Shown piece by piece: positions 37,044-46,795 of a stretch of 64,000 nucleotides of DNA. How positions within the stretch are numbered: position 1 is the stretch's first letter; each line of letters starts with the position of its first letter. This DNA is from Salinimicrobium sp963739625 (GTDB taxonomy: Bacteria; Bacteroidota; Bacteroidia; Flavobacteriales; Flavobacteriaceae). Location: assembly GCA_963739625.1 (NCBI GenBank), contig CAVUAU010000007.1:124001-188000 (forward strand). Direction: 5' to 3'. The notes under the pieces were generated by a model, which was not told the origin of the DNA, did no database searches, and saw nothing but the letters and a program-made list of their open reading frames with translations. The position numbers and the translations under genes were made by a program.

Positions 37044-39416
37044 ATGAAGAAAACTAACTACTTACTAAATGAGCAACTTTTAGGTCTTACACAAAGCCTT
37101 TTTCATGCTTATACGGGGCCCGAAAATCAGGATTTTCTACTATTTCTCACTTCTCTGGAAGACGCTGCCCTGGTAGCGGCCAATTTCAAGAGCCGACGAT
37201 ATTTTGGAAGTAAGATCTCTTTATGCGATACCGAGGATTTTTATAAGGAAATTGTGCACCCCGAGGAATATCCTTTGTTGATGAACGCTTTCGAACAATG
37301 CCGGAACCTTAAAGTTTCCGAAGAAAACGAGGTACGGGTAAGGCTGCGCTCTCCTTTCGGGTACTGGAAGAAGTATGTCTTTAAAAACCGGCTTTATTCA
37401 GGATTTGACAGGGAAGATGAAAAGTTTGTATTAAGTGTTGCCCGTGCTGTTGATCCCTATAGGAATAGCTACCACAAAAGTGGTTCTAACAATCTTGAAA
37501 TAGAAAAATCACTACAGGAGAGTCTCGACCGGTACAGGATCCTTGTCAATTCACTTGATGAAGGGTTCATGGTTGTAGAAATGCTTTACGATCTCAAAGA
37601 AAATCCTATTGACTTTCTTTTTATAGAAATGAATCATGCAATAGACAAACACATTCAGCTTCCTCATGCCATTGGCAAGACCATGAAGGAATTCTTCCCC
37701 AACTATGAGCAGTACTGGTTTGATAAATTCGGAAGCGTCGCACTTACCGGAGAACCGGTTCGGTTTGAGAAATTTTCAGAATCCACCCAAACCTGGTTAG
37801 ATACCTATGTCTTTCCTTTTGGCAATCAAAAAAGCAAAAAAATTGCTGTTCTATGTTCAGATATTACGCAACGGAAACTTTCCGAAGAAAAACTGCGAAA
37901 ATCGAACGAACTGCTCGAGTACAAAGTACAGAAAAGAACCCGGGAACTGGAAGAGAGCCATGACCTGCTCAAAATGGTCTTTGACACAGTAAACCAGGGG
38001 ATATTTCTTTTAAAACCTTTTTTCGGGGAAAATTTAGAGATTGTAGACTTCACCTACGTTAGAGTGAATAAAAAGGTTTCCCGCTATTACCAGCAAAAGA
38101 AAATGGTTGGGAAGAAATTTTTGGAACTCAACCCTCAAGCTGCCACGACCGGTGCCTTTGACATCTTTAAACAAACAATGCTCACCGGGCAGGCGAGAGA
38201 TTTTGAAGTGTGTTTTGAGCGCAATGGCAAAAGCAACTGGTTTAGAATTACCACCCGGCGCCAAAAAGGACTGCTGGTCAATTCTCTTGAAAATATTACC
38301 CGCAGGAAACAAAGAGCTCAAAATCTTAAAGACAACATCAGGTTTAAAAAGCAGCTCATCAATACTTCCCCAGACATCATTATGATCTTTAACCTGTATG
38401 ATGAAAAGGTGCGTTTTATGAACCGCGATTTTTCCAGTGCCCTCGAAATGACCAGGGAAAGGATCGAAGGAATGCCACTTTTGGATATCATCCCTTTGAT
38501 TCATCCTCAAGACAGGCAAAAAGCGCTCAAATTCCATGACCAGATCATGAAAGCGGGCGACAAAGATATTTGCGAAGTAGAATTCCGCCTTAGAAGTAAA
38601 GACAAGACCTGGGACTGCTACAACGCCAGAGCAAAGGTCTTTATGCGCAACAAGAATGGAAATGTTTATGAATACATCGTATTGCTGCGGAATGTTCAGG
38701 AACAAAAACAAACTCAACAGGCGCTCATCAATGCCGAAAAGCTCTCTATAAAAGGGGAAATAGCAAGGACGTTGGCGCACGAACTTAGAAGCCCTCTTGC
38801 CAGTATTATCATGTCCGCAGACCTGCTTGAGAAGAAAACTGAAGATCAGGAGAATAAGATCTTAAAGAACTATATCGACATCATCAAGCGCAGCACCCAT
38901 AACCTCAACAAATTGGTGACCGATCTATTGAGTGTTTCCAACTACTCCCCTGCCGTTTTTGTAAAATGCTGCCTTGCAGAAACCACAGACAAAGCTTTGG
39001 AACTCGCCCAGGACCGCATTTATCTTTCAGGAGTAAAGGTGAAGAAAAAGTACAAGGCACCCTACTTCATAAATGCCGATCAAGATAAACTCAAGATCGC
39101 GCTACTCAATATCATCGTAAATGCCAGCGAGGCCATGTTACCCGACCAGGGAGAACTTGTCCTGAGTATCAAAAAAAGGGAAAATAATTATGTCTTGAAA
39201 ATAAGTGACAACGGCTGCGGAATAGAAAAGGAGCAGCTGGAGCGCCTGTTTGAATCGTTCTATACCCAAAAACCCGGAGGAATGGGAGTAGGCCTCAGCT
39301 CAGTGAAAAATATACTTGAGGAGCACGATGCCACAGTCAAAGTGAGAAGTAAACCAAGCCTTGGCACCACCTTTATTTTAAGCTTTCCCTGTTACGAGGA
39401 AGAAAAAGGAAATTAG
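37044..39416 (+). CDS. PAS-domain sensor histidine kinase
   Basis: A 790-residue soluble kinase without transmembrane segments. At least three PAS-like segments (about residues 30-140, 170-280, 310-430 and 435-560) with the C-terminal PAC pattern V-L-C-S-D-I-T-Q-R-K, a short coiled coil near 285-310 (E-E-K-L-R-K-S-N-E-L-L), the HisKA box A-H-E-L-R-S-P-L with His579, and the ATPase domain (N-I-I-V-N-A-S-E-A, D-N-G-C-G-I, G-M-G-V-G-L-S-S-V). No response regulator is adjacent, so it is an orphan. The signal is unknown; multiple PAS domains suggest a cytoplasmic redox, light or ligand cue. Confidence 0.93.
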   Translation: MKKTNYLLNEQLLGLTQSLFHAYTGPENQDFLLFLTSLEDAALVAANFKSRRYFGSKISLCDTEDFYKEIVHPEEYPLLMNAFEQCRNLKVSEENEVRVRLRSPFGYWKKYVFKNRLYSGFDREDEKFVLSVARAVDPYRNSYHKSGSNNLEIEKSLQESLDRYRILVNSLDEGFMVVEMLYDLKENPIDFLFIEMNHAIDKHIQLPHAIGKTMKEFFPNYEQYWFDKFGSVALTGEPVRFEKFSESTQTWLDTYVFPFGNQKSKKIAVLCSDITQRKLSEEKLRKSNELLEYKVQKRTRELEESHDLLKMVFDTVNQGIFLLKPFFGENLEIVDFTYVRVNKKVSRYYQQKKMVGKKFLELNPQAATTGAFDIFKQTMLTGQARDFEVCFERNGKSNWFRITTRRQKGLLVNSLENITRRKQRAQNLKDNIRFKKQLINTSPDIIMIFNLYDEKVRFMNRDFSSALEMTRERIEGMPLLDIIPLIHPQDRQKALKFHDQIMKAGDKDICEVEFRLRSKDKTWDCYNARAKVFMRNKNGNVYEYIVLLRNVQEQKQTQQALINAEKLSIKGEIARTLAHELRSPLASIIMSADLLEKKTEDQENKILKNYIDIIKRSTHNLNKLVTDLLSVSNYSPAVFVKCCLAETTDKALELAQDRIYLSGVKVKKKYKAPYFINADQDKLKIALLNIIVNASEAMLPDQGELVLSIKKRENNYVLKISDNGCGIEKEQLERLFESFYTQKPGGMGVGLSSVKNILEEHDATVKVRSKPSLGTTFILSFPCYEEEKGN

Positions 39417-39455
39417 CAAAATCTTCTTCCATAAAAGCGATTAATGTTTATCTTC

Positions 39456-39485
39456 GGCCAACGAAAGGAAAGTTTTGGCCTTTTT
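39456..39485 (+). terminator. probable terminator after the PAS kinase
   Basis: GGCCAA / TTGGCC stem with a 13-nt loop followed by TTTTTG, 39 nt after the stop. The stem is short, so efficiency is uncertain. Confidence 0.5.
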
Positions 39486-39517
39486 GTTGAACCACCAAAG
39501 AAACAAGCTGTAACTGA

Positions 39518-41050
39518 ATGGGAATAATTGATTCCATAGGCAATCTGGTAATGAAAAGCCGGATCCAAATTTTAGAGCATTCTGTCACTCACCCTCATGA
39601 TACACAACAGAAAGTACTTCAGGAGCTGCTTCTAACAGCCCGGGATACTGTCTTTGGCAAGGAACACGATTTCAGGAATGTCAGCAATTATGAGCAGTTT
39701 AAGCAGCAGGTACCACTTTCAAGTTATGAAGACCTGTATCCTTACATCGAAAGGCTGCTAAAAGGTGAGCAAAACATGTTATGGCCTACCACGATCAAGT
39801 GGTTTGCAAAATCATCTGGTACAACCGGTGCAAAGAGTAAAATGATCCCGGTTTCTACCGAAGGTCTTGAGCAATGCCATTACCAGGGCGGGCGCGACAT
39901 GATTGCCCTTTACATCAACAATTATCCGGACGCTAAACTCTTCTCGGGTAAAAACCTTTCTATTGGCGGGAGCCAGGAAAACAATTTCTCGCAGAACAGC
40001 CGGTACTATACGGCAAATATTTCGGCTATTGTGATGAAGAACCTTCCTTTCTGGGCACAGTTTGGGAGAACTCCCGGTTTGGAAGTGACCATGATGAATG
40101 ACTGGGAGGAAAAGATCAGGAAAATAGCCGAGATCACCACACAGCAAAATGTGACCAGCCTTGCCGGTTCTCCCATGTGGATGCTGTTACTGCTGCAGCA
40201 CATTATCAAAGAACAAAACATCAATTATATCCAGGAGATCTGGCCAAACCTGGAGGTTTTCTTTCACGGTTCGGTTTCCTTTGCCCCTTACCGGCCACTT
40301 TTCGAAGAGCTCGACAGGAACAAAAGCATGAGATATCTGGAGATCTTCAATGCCACTGAAGGCTTCTTTGCGCTCCAGGATCAAAAAGAGGATACTTCGC
40401 TGCTGTTGATGCTCAACTATGGCATCTTCTATGAATTTATTCCCGAAAAGGAATTCATGCTGGACGACCCAACAATCATCCCGCTAAGCGAAGTCGAAAA
40501 AGGAAAGAATTATTCCATGGTGATCAGCACTAATTCCGGTTTATGGCGATACAAGATTGGCGACACCATAAAATTTACCAGCACCAGCCCTTACCGTTTT
40601 GTGATTAGCGGCAGGACAAAACATTGTATCAATGTTTTTGGAGAAGATCTTTTTGTAGAACACGCCGAAAAAGCACTTTCTGTGGCTTGTAATCGAACAG
40701 GTGCAGTTTTACGGGATTTCACAGCGGCGCCTTTCTTTTATGACCGCCAGAAAAAAGGATATCACGAATGGCTTGTGGAATTCGTCCAGTCCCCACAGGA
40801 TCAAGGGAGCTTCAGGCAAATTCTTGACGAGGAGCTGGGCAAGCTTAATGACGACTACGCCGCTAAAAGAAAACATGATATCGCTATTGAAGCGCCGGTA
40901 GTACGCGAGATGCCTTCGGGCACTTTTTATCAATGGCTAAAACGAAAGAACAAACTGGGCGGTCAACATAAGATTCCGCGGCTTTCTAACAGCCGGGAAT
41001 TTGTGGAGGAGCTGCTCGATCTCGAGAACACCTTTTCTACAGAGGTTTAG
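39518..41050 (+). CDS. GH3-family acyl-adenylating enzyme (GH3 auxin-responsive promoter family)
   Basis: A 510-residue ANL-superfamily protein of the GH3 type, known from plant hormone-amino acid conjugases. The phosphate-binding loop is K-S-S-G-T-T-G-A-K-S-K, with later motifs Y-R-Y/W-R-Y-K-I-G-D-T and G-E-D-L-F. Such proteins adenylate a carboxylic acid and usually pass it to an amine. Bacterial members are common in Bacteroidota, but their substrate is not known. It is single, between the PAS kinase and the TlpA gene, so the context gives no hint. Confidence 0.9.
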   Translation: MGIIDSIGNLVMKSRIQILEHSVTHPHDTQQKVLQELLLTARDTVFGKEHDFRNVSNYEQFKQQVPLSSYEDLYPYIERLLKGEQNMLWPTTIKWFAKSSGTTGAKSKMIPVSTEGLEQCHYQGGRDMIALYINNYPDAKLFSGKNLSIGGSQENNFSQNSRYYTANISAIVMKNLPFWAQFGRTPGLEVTMMNDWEEKIRKIAEITTQQNVTSLAGSPMWMLLLLQHIIKEQNINYIQEIWPNLEVFFHGSVSFAPYRPLFEELDRNKSMRYLEIFNATEGFFALQDQKEDTSLLLMLNYGIFYEFIPEKEFMLDDPTIIPLSEVEKGKNYSMVISTNSGLWRYKIGDTIKFTSTSPYRFVISGRTKHCINVFGEDLFVEHAEKALSVACNRTGAVLRDFTAAPFFYDRQKKGYHEWLVEFVQSPQDQGSFRQILDEELGKLNDDYAAKRKHDIAIEAPVVREMPSGTFYQWLKRKNKLGGQHKIPRLSNSREFVEELLDLENTFSTEV

Positions 41051-41611
41051 TTACTGCGCCAGTAATTCGTCGAGTGTACCTCTAAAGCTTTCAGCATTCC
41101 AGTTGGCAGAGCCGGTTTTCTTCACTACGATCTTCCCGTTTTTTGAAATAACGTATGTCGTGGGCAGTGTATTGGACTGTAATTTTTCGGGGCCGGCCGA
41201 AAGCGGAAGATAAACAGGAATATCATATCCTTTTTTCTCCAAAAAACGCTTTAGCACCTCCGGTTCTTCGGAAGAAACAAAGAAAAAATTCACTTTTCCA
41301 CCGTAGTCAGCATAGAGCTCCTGGAAAGAAGGCATTTCGGCTATACAGGGTGGGCACCATGTGGCCCAAAGATTGACTACAGCTACTTCCCCTTCAGACT
41401 CCCTAAAGTTCACCTGTTGCCCGTCCAGCCTGAACAGCTGCCAGTTGTAATCCTCAAGTTCTTCACGCTTTGCTTCAGAAATTTCTGAAGGGCTAAAAGA
41501 GATGAGACGATTCAAAGCTACCTGCACCGGCTTCCTTGTCTGCGGAATGAACATCAGCACCAGGAAAAGAATAAGAAGAATATTCGACCAGTTTTTCTTT
41601 AAAAACTTCAT
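41051..41611 (-). CDS. TlpA-like thioredoxin, membrane anchored
   Basis: 186 residues from the ATG at 41611 (M-K-F-L-K-K-N-W). One N-terminal membrane anchor (residues 9-24, S-N-I-L-L-I-L-F-L-V-L-M) is followed by a periplasmic thioredoxin domain with the active site A-T-W-C-P-P-C and the cis-Pro region L-P-T-T-Y-V. It reduces disulfides in the periplasm, in cytochrome maturation or cell-wall protein repair. The stop directly abuts the convergent GH3-type gene: both stops lie at 41050/41051 with no terminator between them. Confidence 0.93.
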   Translation of the reverse strand: MKFLKKNWSNILLILFLVLMFIPQTRKPVQVALNRLISFSPSEISEAKREELEDYNWQLFRLDGQQVNFRESEGEVAVVNLWATWCPPCIAEMPSFQELYADYGGKVNFFFVSSEEPEVLKRFLEKKGYDIPVYLPLSAGPEKLQSNTLPTTYVISKNGKIVVKKTGSANWNAESFRGTLDELLAQ

Positions 41612-41655
41612 AAACCGTAATCTAAGAGACAAAAATAAACATTCTACTGAAGCAT

Positions 41656-41680
41656 CCTCAAAAAAAGGCATTTTTGACCC
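41656..41680. repeat. copy of the AAAAAAGGCATTTTTGA element
   Basis: CCTCAAAAAAAGGCATTTTTGA in the divergent gap between the TlpA-like gene and the M3 peptidase gene. It carries the same core as the hairpins at 24896 and 55232 but lacks their outer GC stem. Confidence 0.5.
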
Positions 41681-41740
41681 TCCTTCATTTTTTCTTTTAT
41701 GTGTATCTTGAGGCAGAATATTAGTTTAAAACCTACACGA

Positions 41741-43930
41741 ATGAACAATACTAAAAAAATTGGCTGTGGCTTGTTGACAGCTCTGGTTTTGACCGGTTGC
41801 GGATCGGGAAATGAAACCGTCTCCAGCAAGGAGCCTACTGTTGTAAATGAACAAAATGCAGTTATGGAAAATGATCTTTTGAAGGAATGGCAGGGGCCTT
41901 ATGGCGGTGTGCCTGCATTTGATGAAATGGACCTGGCCGAGCTAAAACCGGCCATGGAAAAAGGAATGGCCCTGCACCTGGCCGAGATTGTAAAAATAGC
42001 CAGCAATCCAGAGCCTCCTACTTTTGAGAACACGATCCTGGCCATGCAAAAGGCAGGAAAAGAGCTGGACAGGGCATCGACCTATTACGGCATCTGGAGT
42101 AGCAACATTTCTTCGCCGGAATTCAGAAAAATTCAGGAAGAACTGGCACCAGAATTATCAGAATATTCCTCTAAGATCTCGCAGAACCGCGAGCTTTTTG
42201 AGCGTATAAAAACTGTTTACGAGAATTCCCTTAAAGATCCGCTTCCGCCGCAACAACAAAGGGCGGTACAACTTATTTATGAAGATTTTGCCATGGAAGG
42301 CGCAGATCTTTCTTCTGAAGCTAAAGAGCGTTACGCAGCCATTAATAAGGAGCTTTCCAAACTCTACACCCAATTTTCAAATAATGTGCTGGCTGAAGAG
42401 GAGAACTACGTGGTTTACCTGGATGAGGACCAATTGAGCGGCCTTCCCGAATCTTTTGTGAAAGCAGCGGCCAAAGCGGCAGCAGACCGCGGAAATGAAG
42501 GCGAATATGCTGTTTTGAACACCCGTTCCTCCATGGATCCTTTTCTTACATATTCTGATGAGCGGGAGTTGAGAAAAAAAGTCTGGACCAACTATTACTC
42601 ACGTGGCGACAATAACGACAAGTACGACAATAAAGCCATTATTAAAAAAATTCTCGAACTGCGCGACGAGCGGGTAGAGCTTCTTGGCTACGACAATTAT
42701 GCTCAATGGCGCCTGCAAAACAGGATGGCCAAAACTCCCGAAAGAGCCATGGAGCTTATGGAAGCCGTTTGGCCTGCAGCTTTGGCACGCGTGGAAGAAG
42801 AAGTGAAAGATATGCAGGATTTAGCCGACTCTCAGGAAAAGGAGATCACAATCGCTCCATGGGATTACCGCTACTACGCCGAAAAGGTGAGGCAACAAAA
42901 GTACGATCTTAATTCAGACGAGGTAAAGCAGTACCTGCAGCTGGATAAGCTTACCCAGGCGCTATTTTTTACCGCGGGAGAACTCTTTAACTACAAATTT
43001 ACACCGGTACCCGAAGGCACTGTGCCTGTGTACCATCCCGATGTTAAAGTGTGGGAAGTAACAGATAAAGATTCAGGAGAACATATTGGGCTTTGGTATC
43101 TTGATCCTTACGCGCGTAAGGGAAAACGTTCGGGAGCCTGGGCTACGATGTATCGCAGCCATGAAGATATGGGCAAAGAGGAGACTGTTTTGGCCTCCAA
43201 CAACTCCAACTTTATCAAGCCTGCTCCCGGGGAGCCCGTTTTGATCTCCTGGGATGACGCCACCACTTTCTTTCATGAATTTGGGCACGCGCTCCACTTT
43301 TTCTCCTCAAATGTAAAATATCCAATTCTCAACAGCGGCGTGAGAGATTATACCGAGTTTCAATCTCAATTACTGGAGCGATGGCTGTCTACAGATAAGG
43401 TGATCAACCAATTCCTGGTGCATCACGAAACCGGGGAACCAATCCCGCAGGAGCTGGTCAAAAAGATCAAAAAAGCCTCTACTTTCAATCAGGGATTTGC
43501 GACCACAGAATATCTTGCTTCAGCTTTGATGGACATGAAGTTGCACACCACAGACCCCGATGAGATCGACATGGATACTTTTGAAAAAGAAACCCTGGAG
43601 GAACTTAATATGCCCGAGGAGATCCCAATGCGTCACAGGACTCCGCATTTTGGACATGTCTTTTCGGGAGAAGGCTACGCTACCGGTTACTACGGCTATT
43701 TATGGGCCGATGTTCTTACTGCCGATGCTGCGGAAGCTTTTATGGAAGCACCCGGAGGATTCTATGACAAAGACGTTGCGGCAAAACTCGTGAAATACCT
43801 CTTTGCACCACGAAATGCCATGGATCCTGCGGAAGCATATCGCCTCTTTAGAGGTCGTGATGCTAAAATTGACGCATTGATGAGAGACCGTGGTTTTCCG
43901 GTTCCTTCAGAAAACGAGGATGCTCAATAG
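41741..43930 (+). CDS. dcp: M3-family metallopeptidase, lipoprotein (Dcp-type)
   Basis: 729 residues from the ATG at 41741. The N-terminus is a lipoprotein signal (L-T-G-C, about Cys18). The zinc motif H-E-F-G-H lies at residues 512-516 (F-F-H-E-F-G-H-A-L-H), with downstream E-F-Q-S-Q-L-L-E-R providing the third ligand region, and G-Y-Y-G-Y-L-W-A-D closes the site. Peptidyl-dipeptidase Dcp removes C-terminal dipeptides; the lipid anchor places it in the periplasm. Length fits the family. Confidence 0.95.
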   Translation: MNNTKKIGCGLLTALVLTGCGSGNETVSSKEPTVVNEQNAVMENDLLKEWQGPYGGVPAFDEMDLAELKPAMEKGMALHLAEIVKIASNPEPPTFENTILAMQKAGKELDRASTYYGIWSSNISSPEFRKIQEELAPELSEYSSKISQNRELFERIKTVYENSLKDPLPPQQQRAVQLIYEDFAMEGADLSSEAKERYAAINKELSKLYTQFSNNVLAEEENYVVYLDEDQLSGLPESFVKAAAKAAADRGNEGEYAVLNTRSSMDPFLTYSDERELRKKVWTNYYSRGDNNDKYDNKAIIKKILELRDERVELLGYDNYAQWRLQNRMAKTPERAMELMEAVWPAALARVEEEVKDMQDLADSQEKEITIAPWDYRYYAEKVRQQKYDLNSDEVKQYLQLDKLTQALFFTAGELFNYKFTPVPEGTVPVYHPDVKVWEVTDKDSGEHIGLWYLDPYARKGKRSGAWATMYRSHEDMGKEETVLASNNSNFIKPAPGEPVLISWDDATTFFHEFGHALHFFSSNVKYPILNSGVRDYTEFQSQLLERWLSTDKVINQFLVHHETGEPIPQELVKKIKKASTFNQGFATTEYLASALMDMKLHTTDPDEIDMDTFEKETLEELNMPEEIPMRHRTPHFGHVFSGEGYATGYYGYLWADVLTADAAEAFMEAPGGFYDKDVAAKLVKYLFAPRNAMDPAEAYRLFRGRDAKIDALMRDRGFPVPSENEDAQ

Positions 43931-43948
43931 GATATTCTATAACTAAAC

Positions 43949-43980
43949 AAAGGCCGCATTTTTTTAGATGCGGCCTTTTG
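43949..43980. terminator. bidirectional terminator
   Basis: 11-bp stem AAAGGCCGCAT / ATGCGGCCTTT with an 8-nt loop, between the convergent M3 peptidase and FAD oxidoreductase genes. Confidence 0.92.
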
Positions 43981-44007
43981 ATTTTTATAAAGTTCCAAAA
44001 ATGGCAT

Positions 44008-45442
44008 TTAAGAGAGGTCTTTAAAATGGTCTTTTAAGGCCTTTTCTGCGGCATGGAATCCACACATTCCATGCACGCCACCTCCCGGCGGAGTTGAAGA
44101 GGAACAGATATATACCCGTGGATCTGGTGTTGAATAAGGTGAAATCTTAGCGATAGGACGTGTGAACAACTGAGTGATGTCCTGTTTCCCACCGTTGATG
44201 TCCCCGCCCACCAGGTTGGGGTCAAATTCCTGCAGCTGGGTAGTTGTCTTTTTTGAACGTGCCAGAATCGTGTCCTTAAATCCCGGCGCAGCCCTCTCGA
44301 TTTGATTTTCAATTAACTCAGAATAATCCAGGTCACTTCCATTAGGGACGTGAATATAGGCCCAGGCGGTGTGTTTTCCTTCGGGCGCACGGGTAGCATC
44401 AAAAGGAGAATGTTGTGCGAGCAGCACATAAGGCGTGTCTGGAAATTTTGTTGAGATAAACATCTTTTTCCGAAGTTTCCAGCTCCTCTTTGGTAAATCC
44501 CAGATGCACAGTGGCAGCTTTTCTGCATTTCTCACTGGTAAAAGGAATAGGTTCGCTCAAGGCCCAGTCCATTTTAAAGACTCCGCCGCCGTATTTATAG
44601 TTCCCCATTCGTTTGCGATAAAGAGACGTGAAATTTAAGCCTTTGATCTGCAGCAGTTGCTTTGGCGTCAGGTCAAAAAGGTAGCTAAATGCATTGGGAA
44701 GATCTCTGATATCCCTTATTTCCTGGTCCAGGTGCAGCTCTCCTCCTAAAGAATAATAAAGATCGAGTAAAGCTTTAGTGAAATTTCCCGCACCTCCTTT
44801 AGGAAAGGGCCAGTTATATCTATGAGCCGAAGTAGTGAGGACCATTCCAAAAGATGCCGAAGCAAAAGTGGTAAGAGGCAGAATAGAATGCGCCGCCGAA
44901 CCATAGAAAAAAGCTTTGGTCCTGTCGTCTTTAAAGTAGTGATCTACCACCATTTTTGCCGAAGGAAGGGCTTTAAGGCCAAACTTCATAAAAGGAATAG
45001 GATATTTTGGGATTCCCAGCGGGCCAAGCAAGGCGGGAGTAAGTTTGTCCCAATCTTTTAGCAGGGGTTCAAAAACCTGCAGGTATTTCTTTTCATCGAC
45101 GCCCAGTTGCGCGGCGGTTTTGTAGATGTCCGGGTAACAGCCGTAGGCGGTGCCGTCCTCAAAAGGATGAGCATAGGCAATTTCGGGATAAACCCACTCG
45201 AGTCCGTGGTCTGTCAAAGGTAAATTCTGAAAAAAAGGAGAGGCAAGACCCAGCGGCAGTATAGAGGAACCTACATCATGTTTAAATCCCGGAAGGGTGA
45301 GCTCCTGAGTTCTTGTAGCTCCGCCCGGTGTGGAAGCCTGTTCAAAAATGGCAGTTTTAAGCCCCTTTTGCTGAAGGTGAAGCGCAGCGGCAATGCCGTT
45401 GCTCCCGCTACCAATGATGATCGCGTCGTACTTTTGCGGCAT
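44008..45442 (-). CDS. FAD-dependent oxidoreductase, phytoene-desaturase-like (one frameshift)
   Basis: About 477 residues after joining two frames. The N-terminal dinucleotide-binding motif is I-I-I-G-S-G-S-N-G, followed by P-G-G-A-T-R. The C-terminal part has G-G-D-I-N-G-G and P-G-G-G-V-H-G-M-C-G-F-H-A-A, typical of this carotenoid-desaturase/amine-oxidase relative. One extra base in the AAAAA run (plus-strand TTTTT at 44465-44469) breaks E-T-S-E-K-M-F-I-S-T-K. The substrate is unknown; no carotenoid genes surround it. Its ATG overlaps the stop of the SDR gene (TAATG). Confidence 0.88.
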
Positions 45443-46308
45443 TACGGCAGGTCTTTTATATCGAGATCCCTAAGGTACTCCTCGAAAGTTATACTACCAT
45501 TTTTTTCTCCAATCATGTCGTGGGTATTGATATGTTTAAAAAATTTGAGCCTGTGTGAGATGTTTTCGTGCAATAATTCGGGCACTATCATTCCCCATTC
45601 GGCTATCTTTTCGGGTATTTTGATCACCTTGCCGCCTATTTTGTCCTGTATCATTTTTGCCATTTCCAATCGGGTATGTATGGTTGGTCCGCCCACTTCA
45701 AGCAGTTCAGGACCATCGTGTATTTGGGCGACTACCACTTTTGCAAGATCTTTTTGATGAATACTGTTTGTTCTCGCTTTTCCCTCTCCCACCACCGGGA
45801 TTACTTTTCGTTTGGCCATGATGAGCAGGTCATTTAAACCCGAGAAAAAACCTACCGGTCTAATGATGGTATAGCTAAGCCCCGAGGCCCGAAGGGTATC
45901 TTCAAACATCTTATGGGATTTAGTGATCTCGAAAGCATCCCCTTTTTCGGCCTCCTTGATAGATACATAGACGAAACGTTTCACATCATGTTTGAGCGCG
46001 TCATTGAGAATGTTATTATTTGCGTAGAAGTCGTCCTCTAAAAAAGATTTCCCCCGATTGGTAAAAAGGCTAACACTTTTCCCAAGGGCCGAGACCACAA
46101 TAGAGATATCTTTGGTTATGTCATTTAAAGCTGAAGCCTCCTTACTGGCATCTACCGTCCACACATCATTGGTGAACGGCCTCACCTTTTCCTCACCTTC
46201 TTCGGAATTTACCAGAGCCCTTACTTCGGTTCCCTTTGAAGTAAAAAGTTGGAGTAACTCCATCCCCAGGGCCCCCGAGGCCCCGGCAAGCAGGATTTTC
46301 TCTTTCAT
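45442..46308 (-). CDS. NAD(P)-binding atypical SDR protein
   Basis: A 288-residue Rossmann protein of the NmrA/atypical SDR type: G-A-S-G-A-L-G at residues 9-15, D-A-S-K-E-A near residue 53, then R-P-V-G-F-F-S-G. It lacks the Y-x3-K catalytic pair of classical SDRs at the usual place. The final base overlaps the start of the FAD oxidoreductase by TAATG, so the pair is probably translationally coupled and may act together. The function is not established. Confidence 0.88.
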   Translation of the reverse strand: MKEKILLAGASGALGMELLQLFTSKGTEVRALVNSEEGEEKVRPFTNDVWTVDASKEASALNDITKDISIVVSALGKSVSLFTNRGKSFLEDDFYANNNILNDALKHDVKRFVYVSIKEAEKGDAFEITKSHKMFEDTLRASGLSYTIIRPVGFFSGLNDLLIMAKRKVIPVVGEGKARTNSIHQKDLAKVVVAQIHDGPELLEVGGPTIHTRLEMAKMIQDKIGGKVIKIPEKIAEWGMIVPELLHENISHRLKFFKHINTHDMIGEKNGSITFEEYLRDLDIKDLP

Positions 46309-46402
46309 ATTTTCAGGTTTGATCCTGAAATTAATTCAAAAAAGACAAAAAGGAAGACTTAAATATGTGATTAACAAAAGATTTGCTATTAGAAGAGGTG
46401 CT

Positions 46403-46618
46403 TCAAAGCTGCTGCTGTTGCTGCTCTTTGGCCATTTCTGTCTGGCAGAAGACCTTCAGATTTTCTTTTGCTTTTTTAAGAGGATATACTTTGCGGTGAT
46501 GGCAACAAATTTTACCGGCAGGCAGAGTGGTGATCAATTTGGAAAGTTCTTTTTTCTCATTCGGGTTCATGTGATCCAGATGCGGTTTTAGCATCCTGAA
46601 CATAGTTCTCGCGTCCAT
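46403..46618 (-). CDS. small hypothetical protein, Gln-tail
   Basis: 71 residues starting M-D-A-R-T-M-F-R-M-L-K-P-H-L, basic, with C-C-H-H and a later Cys, ending in five glutamines and a Leu. I do not recognise a family. The coding look (ordered helix-forming start, single ATG, clear stop) and flanking gaps support a real gene. The Cys/His cluster could bind a metal, but this is speculation. Confidence 0.5.
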   Translation of the reverse strand: MDARTMFRMLKPHLDHMNPNEKKELSKLITTLPAGKICCHHRKVYPLKKAKENLKVFCQTEMAKEQQQQQL

Positions 46619-46712
46619 AATTAGTTAATTTTTGTTGATAAAGCTTTGGTTAATAGCTATTTCATCTTGAAGATACAAAAAATTTAGGAGACGGGATTTT
46701 CTGCCGGAATGA

Positions 46713-46738
46713 AAAAGAAAAAGCCGTTGAATAACGGC
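46713..46738 (-). terminator. terminator of the 47-residue membrane protein gene
   Basis: GCCGTT-GAAT-AACGGC hairpin 57 nt after the stop at 46796; on the minus strand it is followed by TTTTTCTTTTTC. Confidence 0.65.
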
Positions 46739-46795
46739 AAAAGGAATTTCCTCCCCTGCCGGAGAAGAAAAAAAGGCCAGAACTTAAGAATTCTC

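Noticed and set aside
38034..38780. A 248-codon frame antisense to the PAS kinase
   Set aside because: Shadow of the kinase reading frame with no motifs, promoter or neighbouring support.
39518..46308. A biosynthetic cluster formed by the GH3-type enzyme, FAD oxidoreductase and SDR
   Set aside because: The genes are on different strands, separated by peptidase and thioredoxin genes and terminators, and no core synthase is present.
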